A DNA stretch of 64,000 nt from Hymenobacter aerilatus (GTDB lineage Bacteria; Bacteroidota; Bacteroidia; Cytophagales; Hymenobacteraceae): the NCBI RefSeq assembly GCF_022921095.1, contig NZ_CP095053.1:1096501-1160500 (forward strand), written 5' to 3'. Position numbers and translations under genes: made by a program. Below, piece after piece: positions 42,809 to 50,090 of this stretch (position 1 is its first letter; each line of letters begins with the position of its first letter). Below the pieces are notes generated by a model. The model made no database searches. It saw nothing but the letters and a program-made list of their open reading frames with translations, and was not told the DNA's origin.

Positions 42809-42855
42809 AACGGGGCTGCGTTAAGCAAATAGTATTCGCTTAACGCAGCCCCGTT
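42809..42855 (-). terminator. strong hairpin with U-tract abutting the aquaporin start codon
   Basis: An 18-base perfect stem (42809-42826 and 42838-42855) with an 11-base loop. Read on the minus strand it ends in CCCCGTTTTATG, where ATG is the aquaporin start. It would end the TonB receptor transcript, but no space remains for a promoter or leader of the aquaporin gene after it. Confidence 0.8.
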
Positions 42856-42912
42856 CAAAGTGTTGGCGTTCCTACGGCCGAGCTTTTTTCGTGAGGTGAA
42901 GCCTGTATTGTT

Positions 42913-45333
42913 TTACAGCTGATAGGTGAGCGTAGCAGCCAGTTGGCGCGGCGCAATGGGGTTGATGCTGTTGTCGTCGTGGGCGTTGTAGCTGAGCTTG
43001 TCGAGCAGGTTGGAGAGCTTCAGGCGCAGCGTGAGGCGCTGGTAGGCGTAGCCCACCGACGCATCGAACTGCGTGTAGCTAGACAGCGGAATTAGCTTGA
43101 ACGTGTCGTTGATGGGCTGGCCATTGCTGCCTACCTGGCGGGTGCTGCGGCCAGCCTGCCGCTCGCCCACGTAGTAAGCCGTGAAGCCAGCCTGAAGGCC
43201 ACGTAGAATGGAATGGTCGAGCGTGTAAAACAGGCTCAGGTTGGCCGTGTGGTTGGGGTTATAGCGCAGCAGGCTTCCTACCTCATAGATATTGCTTTTG
43301 GTATAAGAGGTGTGGTTGTAGCTGTAGCCGCCAATCAGCGACCAGCCTTGGTAAGGCTTGCTGAGAATGTCCACTTCAAGCCCTTTGCTGGTTACCTCGC
43401 CGGCCAACTCTTGGGCATTGGGGAAGTCCGAATTGAAGCTGGGGCTGTTTTGTAGAATGGTCTGCGCCTGTCCGTCGTTCACGATGTGGTAGGCCGTCAC
43501 GTTGGCCGACAGCGCCCCGTTGAACAAATCGTTTTTCACGCCTACCTCAAACTGATTGAGGGTAGAAGGCGGCAGCGCCCCGCCATTCCGATCAATGCCC
43601 GTGTTCAGCACAAATGAGTTAGAGTAAGAGGCAAAGACGGAGCTGGTTTTGATAGGCTGATATACAAGGCCCAGACGTGGCGAAAACGCGTCGTCATAGC
43701 GCTTGCTCTGCGTAATAGAGTAGTCCTTGTATGCCAGCGACTTCGTGCCGGTTTCCTGGTAGGTGTAGCGCACGCCAGCCAGCACTTTTACCTTCTCCCC
43801 CACGCTAATCAGGTCTTGCACGTAAGCCCCTACCCGCCGGATGGGGGTATGGTTGCGCGAGGCCAACGACAGCGCCGGCATGTCGGCCCGCTGCTTGTAC
43901 TTGTCCAGGTCCAGAATGTTGATTTTGTCGTAGGCTACGGCCGTGTACGAGGGCGTGGTGGTGTTGTACTTGTCGGCATCCAGGCCTACCAACACAGCGT
44001 GGCCGAGGAAAAACGTCTTGAACTTGCCCGTTACGTCCAGCTCGCCCAAAAAGTAATCCTGCATGGTCTGGCTGCCTTGGGCGCTGCGGCTCCAGTCGCC
44101 GTTTTCCAGCACGCCAATGGGGCGGGAGGTGCTACGCTGGTCATTGTCGTAGCCCTGGTAGCCACCTAGCAGGCGCACCTGCCAGGTGTCGGAGAGGCGG
44201 TGGGTGAGGGTAGTGGTGAGGCTGGTTTGGTCGGTGTTGTTATACGCCCACTTCGGCCCCAGAAAGCGGCTGCGCGGCACGTCCACAATGCGGTAATTGA
44301 TGGTGCCGATGCCGTAGTCGGGTGTGCGCTCATCGTGCAGGTAGTCGCCCTCCACCAGCAAATCCGTTTTCTGCCCTACCTTGAAAAGCAGCGACGGATT
44401 CACGTAGAAGCGGTTCGACGACACGCCCTGCCGGAAGCTGCGGGCGTTTTCGTAGGTGGCATTCACCCGATAGGCCACGTGCTCAGAGTTGTTCACAGCC
44501 CCGTATACATCTACAAACGGCTTGTAGAAATCGTAGCTGCCCACGCGCATCCCTACCTGCCCACCCTGCTGGAAACGAGGCTTTTTGGTAACCAGATTGA
44601 TGATGCCGCCGGCCGCAACGTTGCCGTACAAAATGGCGTTGCTGCCCTTCATCACCTCGAAGCTTTCCAGGGCCGTGGCTTCCGGCAGGGCGCCGTTGTT
44701 GTAGCGCACACCGTTCTTAAAGGTATTGTTGCTCCCCATCGAGAAGCCCCGGCTGGCCAGCTCTTCCTGGGTGCCGCCGGTGGTGCCCATCACGTACACG
44801 CCGCTCACGTTGGCCAGCGCATCACTCACGCGCAGCACCTGCTGCTGCTCCAGCACCCGCTGGTCGATGGTGACAATGCTTTGAGGGAGATCCAGGGGGC
44901 GCACCGGCAGCTTGCCCGCGGCCACGGGCTTTTCATTGATAGTGCGGTTGCCCATCACGGTCACTTCCGAGAGCTGACGTTGGTCCTTCGCCAGCGTCAG
45001 TGGGGGTAGGGTAACCGCTTCACCCGCTTTTATTTGCACTGTCAGGAGTTGCGTAACGTAACCCACATGCGTCACGGCTACCGTCAGCCAACCGGCTGGT
45101 GCCTGCAAGCGAAAATTGCCCTCTGCATCGGTCGTAGTGCCCAGCGACGTGCCTTTCACCAGAACCGAAACCGATTCGGCCGCTTGCTCATCGGCTAGCT
45201 GTATGCGGCCAGTAAGCGTACCGGTTTCTTGCTGCACGTGGCGGGCTGCTGCATGTGATGTAGCCTGTGCCCAGGTAGTCAGCGGTAAGGAAAGACCAAA
45301 GAGTAAAGGAATGGAGAGGAAACGTGTTGCCAT
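42913..45333 (-). CDS. TonB-dependent siderophore receptor
   Basis: 806 residues. Signal peptide about 1-24; a carboxypeptidase-regulatory-like beta domain (about 36-118, TLTGRIQLADEQAAESVSV, AEGNFRLQAPAGWLTVAV), typical of Bacteroidota receptors; then the plug (about 145-260, LDLPQSIVTIDQRVLEQQQ, GNVAAGGIINLVTKKP) and a 22-strand barrel (DAFSPRLGLVYQP, NQFEVGVKNDLFNGALSANV) up to the terminal strand RQLAATLTYQL. It fits the FhuA/FecA-like siderophore receptor group and imports a ferric chelate with TonB energy. It is divergent from a PepSY membrane protein; a Fur-like box lies before its start. Confidence 0.94.
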   Translation of the reverse strand: MATRFLSIPLLFGLSLPLTTWAQATSHAAARHVQQETGTLTGRIQLADEQAAESVSVLVKGTSLGTTTDAEGNFRLQAPAGWLTVAVTHVGYVTQLLTVQIKAGEAVTLPPLTLAKDQRQLSEVTVMGNRTINEKPVAAGKLPVRPLDLPQSIVTIDQRVLEQQQVLRVSDALANVSGVYVMGTTGGTQEELASRGFSMGSNNTFKNGVRYNNGALPEATALESFEVMKGSNAILYGNVAAGGIINLVTKKPRFQQGGQVGMRVGSYDFYKPFVDVYGAVNNSEHVAYRVNATYENARSFRQGVSSNRFYVNPSLLFKVGQKTDLLVEGDYLHDERTPDYGIGTINYRIVDVPRSRFLGPKWAYNNTDQTSLTTTLTHRLSDTWQVRLLGGYQGYDNDQRSTSRPIGVLENGDWSRSAQGSQTMQDYFLGELDVTGKFKTFFLGHAVLVGLDADKYNTTTPSYTAVAYDKINILDLDKYKQRADMPALSLASRNHTPIRRVGAYVQDLISVGEKVKVLAGVRYTYQETGTKSLAYKDYSITQSKRYDDAFSPRLGLVYQPIKTSSVFASYSNSFVLNTGIDRNGGALPPSTLNQFEVGVKNDLFNGALSANVTAYHIVNDGQAQTILQNSPSFNSDFPNAQELAGEVTSKGLEVDILSKPYQGWSLIGGYSYNHTSYTKSNIYEVGSLLRYNPNHTANLSLFYTLDHSILRGLQAGFTAYYVGERQAGRSTRQVGSNGQPINDTFKLIPLSSYTQFDASVGYAYQRLTLRLKLSNLLDKLSYNAHDDNSINPIAPRQLAATLTYQL

Positions 45334-45338
45334 GCGTT

Positions 45339-45357
45339 ATTTAGAGCGATTCAAAAT
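45339..45357 (-). promoter_or_regulatory. possible Fur box before the siderophore receptor
   Basis: ATTTAGA-N5-TCAAAAT is an imperfect inverted repeat resembling the Bacteroidota Fur pattern ATTTAGA..TCTAAAT (two mismatches in one arm). It begins 5 bases upstream of the receptor start codon. By-eye call only. Confidence 0.4.
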
Positions 45358-45480
45358 ATTGGCAAAGCACGTATTAAAATGGGGTTAAAACAAATAATCT
45401 GGCTTATTATTTTTATACATTCTAAATAGCCTTTGTACGGTTGCGCGTGCATAGCTGCTTTTATGCCTTGCTAGGCTGTG

Positions 45481-45626
45481 TGGACAGTAAGTAAAAAGAA
45501 CGTCCTGCTGAGCGCGGCCGAAGCACCTCTACCGCTTTGTTGGCCCGAAATCATTCGGTAGGGATGCTTCGGCTGCGCTCAGCAGGACGTCTCCAAAGCG
45601 TTGGAATTCCTTTTCATTACTGTCCA
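45481..45626. repeat. palindromic intergenic element, divergent variant (copy 6)
   Basis: The core 45500-45590 has arms ACGTCCTGCTGAGCGC and GCGCTCAGCAGGACGT with a CCGAAGCA inner part, similar in layout to the TGTCATCCTGAGC elements but different in sequence. An outer inverted repeat TGGACAGTAA/TTACTGTCCA (45481-45490, 45617-45626) encloses it. Lies in the divergent region of the iron genes. Confidence 0.85.
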
Positions 45627-45678
45627 TAAACTCTAATGCGCACCGGGATGATTTACAACCTATAGGTATATAATTTAT

Positions 45679-45692
45679 AATTTGTCTAAATT
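45679..45692 (+). promoter_or_regulatory. possible Fur-like half-site pair before the PepSY gene
   Basis: AATTTGTCTAAATT is a near-palindrome of the same TCTAAAT type as the box before the receptor, 45 bases upstream of the PepSY start. The region around it (45655-45700) is AT-rich as expected for a promoter. Low confidence. Confidence 0.35.
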
Positions 45693-45737
45693 GCCAGCGG
45701 TTCTTCTGTATTCATTCCTTACTCTTCATTCCTTCCT

Positions 45738-47081
45738 GTGAAAACTGAGAAAAATGGTTACACGCTACGCAAGTTTATCCTGGACATTCACTTATGGCTG
45801 GGGGTAGGTAGTGGCCTTATCCTATTTATTGTATGCCTGAGCGGTACTCTATATACCTTCCGCAATGAGATTGTGCAGGCCGTGGAGGCGCAGGCCTACC
45901 ACGTAACACCGCCTGCCACTGGGCAACCGCTGCCAGCCGCTACCCTGGTGAGCAGGCTAGAGCAGGCCTACCCGGCCAGCAAAGTGGTGGGCCTGGGAAT
46001 TCCCGCCGACGCCGAGCGGGCCTGGACCTTTTCCCTCACCACCAGAGAAGCCCTGGCGCGTCAGCTGGCCGAGGAAAAAGCCGAGCAGCAAGCCGGTGGT
46101 AAGCCCGGTGGCGAAGGCCATAAACGGGGTGGCAAGGAAGGCCGCGGCGGCAAAGGCGGCAAGCGTGGCAACCAGGACTCGCAAACACTGCTCGTGAATC
46201 CCTACACGGCTGCTGTGCAGGGCAACACCGAAACGGGTGTGTCGGAGTTCTTTCGGAGCGTGATGGGCCTGCACCGCTGGCTGCTGATCGAAGGAGGGGT
46301 AGGGCAACTGCTAGTAGGCAGCGCCACACTCATTTTTATCGTGTTGCAGCTAACCGGGTTGGCGCTGTGGGCACCGGCCAAGCTGAAGCAATGGAGCAAG
46401 TGGAAGATGTGGCGGCCTGGTTTCGTGATTAAGACCAATGCCAGCCCTAAGCGCCTCAACCACGACCTACATAATACGCTGGGGTTCTACGCGCTGGGGC
46501 TGCTTACGGTGATGTCGCTGACGGGCCTATGCTGGTCGTTTGAGTGGTACCGCGACGGGCTCAGCAGCGTATTGGGTGCTAAAGTATTCGGCGGGCGGGG
46601 CGAAAAGCCGCTACCCTCTGCCGTACCGGCCACCACGGGCCAAACCCTCTCCGCCGACGACTACCTGGCTCTGGCCAACCGCCAGCTGGCCTACCCCGGT
46701 GATGTGCGCCTAAACCTGCCCAAGGGCCCGGAAGGCTCAGCCAGCGTGCAGAAAACCAAAACGGGCTTCTTTGCCCTGGCTGGCACCGACCGCCTCACGC
46801 TGGACCAGTACAGCGGCGCCGTACTCAAGGCCGATATCTTCGCCGCTAAGCCCTTCAACGAGCAGCTAACTAGCCTCATCAAGCCCCTGCACACGGGCGA
46901 AGTAGCAGGTACATTCTCCAAGATTCTCTACTTTCTGGCTTGCCTGATAGCCACCAGCCTACCCATTACGGGGGTGATTATCTGGCTGAACAAACGGCAG
47001 AAAAGCAACCGGCGCCCGGCCCGGCGGGCGGCAGCGCCTGAGGCAATTGCCCGGCCAGCCGCTGTGGGCCGACCGGCATAA
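45738..47081 (+). CDS. PepSY-domain transmembrane protein (PiuB-like, iron-linked)
   Basis: 447 residues from a GTG at 45738 (KTEKNGYTLRKFILDIHLWL). Four transmembrane helices at about 20-40, 185-210, 250-272 and 395-420, with an exported PepSY-type domain after the first (about 45-180) and another after the third. The first loop contains a Gly/Lys/Glu-rich insertion at about 115-150 (GGKEGRGGKGGKRGNQ) that is low in complexity. Proteins of this group stand next to siderophore receptors and are thought to reduce or handle ferric siderophores at the inner membrane. It is divergent from the TonB receptor. It ends only 9 bases from the convergent ankyrin gene. Confidence 0.9.
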   Translation: MKTEKNGYTLRKFILDIHLWLGVGSGLILFIVCLSGTLYTFRNEIVQAVEAQAYHVTPPATGQPLPAATLVSRLEQAYPASKVVGLGIPADAERAWTFSLTTREALARQLAEEKAEQQAGGKPGGEGHKRGGKEGRGGKGGKRGNQDSQTLLVNPYTAAVQGNTETGVSEFFRSVMGLHRWLLIEGGVGQLLVGSATLIFIVLQLTGLALWAPAKLKQWSKWKMWRPGFVIKTNASPKRLNHDLHNTLGFYALGLLTVMSLTGLCWSFEWYRDGLSSVLGAKVFGGRGEKPLPSAVPATTGQTLSADDYLALANRQLAYPGDVRLNLPKGPEGSASVQKTKTGFFALAGTDRLTLDQYSGAVLKADIFAAKPFNEQLTSLIKPLHTGEVAGTFSKILYFLACLIATSLPITGVIIWLNKRQKSNRRPARRAAAPEAIARPAAVGRPA

Positions 47082-47090
47082 TAGTCCAGA

Positions 47091-47543
47091 CTATTTGGTT
47101 TTAGGTTCGAGGAGGGCAACTACGGCAGCGTGGTTGCCCTCTTTAGCGTAGGCCAAGGCCGTTTTGCCTTCCTCGTCTTTGGCTTTGGCGTCGGCGCCGT
47201 TGGTAAGCAGGAGTTGCACCATTTCGAGGTAACCCTTAGAAGCGGCGGCCATGAGGGGCGTCAGCTGAAACTTGTCGCCTTTGTTTACCTGGGCTTTGTG
47301 GTGCAGCAGGCTTTTAGCCACGTCCAAGTGGTTGTTGTCGGCGGCGATGAAGAGGTAGGAGGTAGGGAAGCCCGGTACCATCTCAACGGGGGCGTTGGCA
47401 TCGGCTCCGCCTGTGAGAAGCGTTTGCACCTCGGCCGGCTTGTTTTTCAGTACGGCGGTGCGCAGGTCTTTGGCGGGCGTCTGGGCTAAGGCGGTACCAG
47501 TTATAAATACAAAAAAAGCAAGGATAAATAAACGCTTAGGCAT
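47091..47543 (-). CDS. small secreted ankyrin-repeat protein
   Basis: 150 residues from ATG 47543 (MPKRLFILAFFVFITGTALAQ), a good signal peptide. Four ankyrin repeats follow: KDLRTAVLKNKPAEVQTLL, FPTSYLFIAADNNHLDVAKS, TPLMAAASKGYLEMVQLLL and KTALAYAKEGNHAAVVALL. Ankyrin repeats bind other proteins; the partner here is unknown and would be periplasmic. A -7 box lies at 47577-47584, so it has its own promoter. Convergent with the PepSY gene. Confidence 0.9.
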   Translation of the reverse strand: MPKRLFILAFFVFITGTALAQTPAKDLRTAVLKNKPAEVQTLLTGGADANAPVEMVPGFPTSYLFIAADNNHLDVAKSLLHHKAQVNKGDKFQLTPLMAAASKGYLEMVQLLLTNGADAKAKDEEGKTALAYAKEGNHAAVVALLEPKTK

Positions 47544-47576
47544 ATATAAAAAGCGAAAACCAGAAAGACGGGATGA

Positions 47577-47584
47577 CAAAAGTA
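47577..47584 (-). promoter_or_regulatory. -7 box (TACTTTTG) of the ankyrin gene
   Basis: On the minus strand TACTTTTG matches TAnnTTTG, 33 bases before the ATG. A TTG lies upstream, but at a shorter spacing than usual. Confidence 0.5.
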
Positions 47585-47616
47585 CAACTTGCCTGTCAAC
47601 TTTCTGGCCATAAATT

Positions 47617-48660
47617 CTACTCGCTTGCCGGCACCGCCGACGCCATAGCTGTTTGCCGGCCTATGCGCTGGGCCATGGTGCTGGCCACAATAATCTGGAG
47701 CGCGTGGTAGAGCATGAGCGGGAGTAGCAGCACGCCCGTTGCCGCCCCCGGAAACAGCAGACTAGCAAAGACACTACCATGCACCAACGATTTTTTGGAA
47801 CCGCAAAAAACGGCCGTAATCCGGTCTTCGCGCGGGAAATTGAGTAGGCGCCCCAGCCCCCATACCAGCCCAAACACAGCAAAATACAGCGCTACCATAC
47901 CCACGCTTAAGCCCACCACATCCCACAGCGCGTAGCTACTAAATACGCCTTCGGCAAAGGATTCGCAGAAAGCCGTGAAGACAATCAACAGAATAATAAT
48001 CTGATCGGAGGTGCGCAGCAGCTTGCCGTTGCGCTCAGCAAAGGCCCCCAGCCAGCGGTTGAGGAGTACGCCGGCCGCCACCGGCACAATCACCTGCCCA
48101 ACCAGATCCAGCACAAGGTCTTGCAGCGGAATGCCGGCGGCGCTGGTCTGCAGCACCAGCCCGGTAAGCAGCGGCGTGAGTACAATGCCCAGCAGCCCCG
48201 ACAGGGTAGCGTTGAAAATAGCCGCCGGAATGTTGCCCTGCGCAATGCTCACCATCACGACCGAGGTAGACACAGTGCTGGGCAAAGCGCATAGAAAGAA
48301 GATGCTTTGCCAGAGCAGCGCGCCTTCTGCACCCGCAAAAAAGGGCCGCACGGCCAGCGCCAGCAATGGGAAAAGCGCAAACGTAGTGAGCTGCGTCACG
48401 AGGTGCAGTTGCCAGTTGCGCATGCCGGTTTTCAGCTTGGCGGGGCTCAGGCGTAGGCCGTAGGCAAAGAAGATAATGCTTACGCCTACCGTGGTGATGG
48501 TGTGCCAGGGTAGGGGGCTGGCGTCGCTGCCGGCACTCGGGAACAGGTAGGCGAGCAGCACTACTCCGCCCAGACCGAGCAAAAACCATTCGCTGGCAAT
48601 GCGGGCTAGCAGGGTAGAGAAACCAGAGGAAGGGGTAGGCGCGGGAGCAGGTTCAGTCAT
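47617..48660 (-). CDS. SBF-like (bile acid:sodium symporter family) transporter
   Basis: 347 residues with about nine or ten transmembrane helices. The SBF-like/YfeH pattern is visible: FFAYGLRLSPAKLKTGMRNW, LCALPSTVSTSVVMVSIAQG (the crossing segment with the sodium site), NATLSGLLGIVLTPLL and AVFCGSKKSLVHGSVFASLL. Family members export or import organic anions; the substrate of the YfeH branch is not known. A -7 box TACTTTTG stands 24 bases before the ATG. The ankyrin gene lies downstream with its own promoter. Confidence 0.92.
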   Translation of the reverse strand: MTEPAPAPTPSSGFSTLLARIASEWFLLGLGGVVLLAYLFPSAGSDASPLPWHTITTVGVSIIFFAYGLRLSPAKLKTGMRNWQLHLVTQLTTFALFPLLALAVRPFFAGAEGALLWQSIFFLCALPSTVSTSVVMVSIAQGNIPAAIFNATLSGLLGIVLTPLLTGLVLQTSAAGIPLQDLVLDLVGQVIVPVAAGVLLNRWLGAFAERNGKLLRTSDQIIILLIVFTAFCESFAEGVFSSYALWDVVGLSVGMVALYFAVFGLVWGLGRLLNFPREDRITAVFCGSKKSLVHGSVFASLLFPGAATGVLLLPLMLYHALQIIVASTMAQRIGRQTAMASAVPASE

Positions 48661-48684
48661 GAAAAGGAAAGACTAGGATGCGCA

Positions 48685-48692
48685 CAAAAGTA
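48685..48692 (-). promoter_or_regulatory. -7 box (TACTTTTG) of the SBF-like gene
   Basis: TACTTTTG on the minus strand, the same octamer as before the ankyrin gene, 24 bases before the start codon. Confidence 0.5.
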
Positions 48693-48810
48693 CGACGGCT
48701 GCCAGGGGATGTTATTAGAATTCTATTAGATACGTGTTGGGCAGGGTAGCTTACGGCTGTATGCTATGCCTATGGCAACAGACAAGCATTGCGAGTCGGG
48801 CTATTAAAAG

Positions 48811-48840
48811 AAAGGTCCGAGGCGCTGACCTCGGACCTTT
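48811..48840 (-). terminator. intrinsic terminator of the LLM oxidoreductase gene
   Basis: A 12-base perfect stem (AAAGGTCCGAGG and its complement) with a 6-base loop lies just after the stop; on the minus strand it is followed by CTTTCTTTT. Good Rho-independent shape. Confidence 0.88.
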
Positions 48841-48846
48841 ATAGGG

Positions 48847-49887
48847 TTATACGGATGCTACGTGCGCCGCCGGCTGCAACGCAAATGCTTCGGCCAGCAG
48901 CTCATACGAGCGGAGTCGGTCCTGGAAATCGTAGGTGATGGTAACGGCAATGATTTCCTCCACGCCGTAGTCAGCGGCCAGCTTTTCCAGCTGCATTTTC
49001 ACCTGCAGGGGCGTGCCGCTCACCATGCGCTGGCGGTTGTATTCCAGGCGGGCGCGCTGGGCGGGGGCCAGGGGGTAGTCGCGCACGGTGGCGTAGGGCG
49101 GGGTAGGGCCGCGCGAGCCAGTCTCGAGCAGGGTCATTTGCAGGGCCAGAGTGTCTTCCAACTCCTGCGCTTTCTCCTCCGTGTCGGCGCAGAGCACGAA
49201 GATGGCCATGCTGGCTTCGGGGCGGGGTAGGCGCGCCGAGGGGCGGAACTTCTCGCGGTACTGCTGCACCGCCTCGGGGCCACCGTGGGGGTTGATGAAG
49301 TGCGCAAACGTGAAGGCCATGCTCAGATACGCCGCAAACAGGCCGCTTTGCCCGCTGCTGCTTAGCAGCCACAGCTCGGGTACGGTATCAATCAGCGGCG
49401 CGGCTTTGATCTTGGTCTGGATGGTTTCCGGGTCGGCGCGGTCGGTGAGGTAGCGGTCCAGGTCCATCAGTTGCTCGATGAAATCCTGCTCGTTGAACTG
49501 GTTGCTGGGGTTGAGCACCTGGGCCGTGAGGCGGTCGGCGCCGGGCGCCCGGCCAATGCCCAGGTCGATGCGGTTAGGGAACAGGCCTTCGAGCAGGCGG
49601 AAGTTTTCGGCCACCTTCAGGGCCGAGTAGTGCGGCAGCATCACCCCACCCGAGCCGATGCGGATGTGCTGGGTCTGGCCGGCCAGATGGGCCATCAGCA
49701 CCTCGGGGGTAGTGCCGGCCAGCGACTCGGAGTTGTGGTGCTCCGACACCCAGAAACGGGTGTAGCCCAGGGCCTCGGCGTGCTGGGCCAACTGCACCGT
49801 TTCCAGCAGGGCCTGCCGCGCCGTGCCGCCCTGCCGCACCGGCGACTGGTCGAGCACGCTCAGACGGAGAGAAGAAGGCGTTTTCAT
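48847..49887 (-). CDS. LLM-class flavin-dependent oxidoreductase
   Basis: 346 residues with the bacterial luciferase-like TIM barrel: SVLDQSPVRQGGTARQAL at the N-terminus, TRFWVSEHHNSESLAGTTPE, IRIGSGGVMLPHYSALKVAE and RIDLGIGRAPGADRLTAQVL, which is the MsnO8/YhbW subgroup. It uses reduced FMN to monooxygenate an unknown substrate in the cytoplasm. Length is normal. It ends at a clear terminator and is preceded by a palindromic element, so it is monocistronic. Confidence 0.93.
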   Translation of the reverse strand: MKTPSSLRLSVLDQSPVRQGGTARQALLETVQLAQHAEALGYTRFWVSEHHNSESLAGTTPEVLMAHLAGQTQHIRIGSGGVMLPHYSALKVAENFRLLEGLFPNRIDLGIGRAPGADRLTAQVLNPSNQFNEQDFIEQLMDLDRYLTDRADPETIQTKIKAAPLIDTVPELWLLSSSGQSGLFAAYLSMAFTFAHFINPHGGPEAVQQYREKFRPSARLPRPEASMAIFVLCADTEEKAQELEDTLALQMTLLETGSRGPTPPYATVRDYPLAPAQRARLEYNRQRMVSGTPLQVKMQLEKLAADYGVEEIIAVTITYDFQDRLRSYELLAEAFALQPAAHVASV

Positions 49888-49917
49888 CTGTATAGGTTCA
49901 AATTGATGAGTTATTGG

Positions 49918-50051
49918 TAATGTGAAAGGTGCCTGTCATCCTGAGCACAGCGCAGGACCTTATGCCAGTCAAACGACTGACGTACCAACGACTTGTCCTT
50001 GCGTGATAAGGTCCTGCGCTGTGCTCAGGATGACAGGCACCTTTCACATTA
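49918..50051. repeat. long palindromic intergenic element, copy 7
   Basis: Arms of about 48 bases: TAATGTGAAAGGTGCC then TGTCATCCTGAGCACAGCG, pairing with the right end through TTTCACATTA. It lies between the MFS exporter stop and the LLM start, both on the minus strand. Confidence 0.9.
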
Positions 50052-50090
50052 CTAACAACTCTCACTTAACAACCATTCCTACCCAAAGTT

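Noticed and set aside
42913..45333. TonB receptor as a SusC homologue of a polysaccharide locus
   Set aside because: No SusD gene is next to it, the length is about 800 rather than 1000 residues, and the neighbour is an iron-type PepSY protein.
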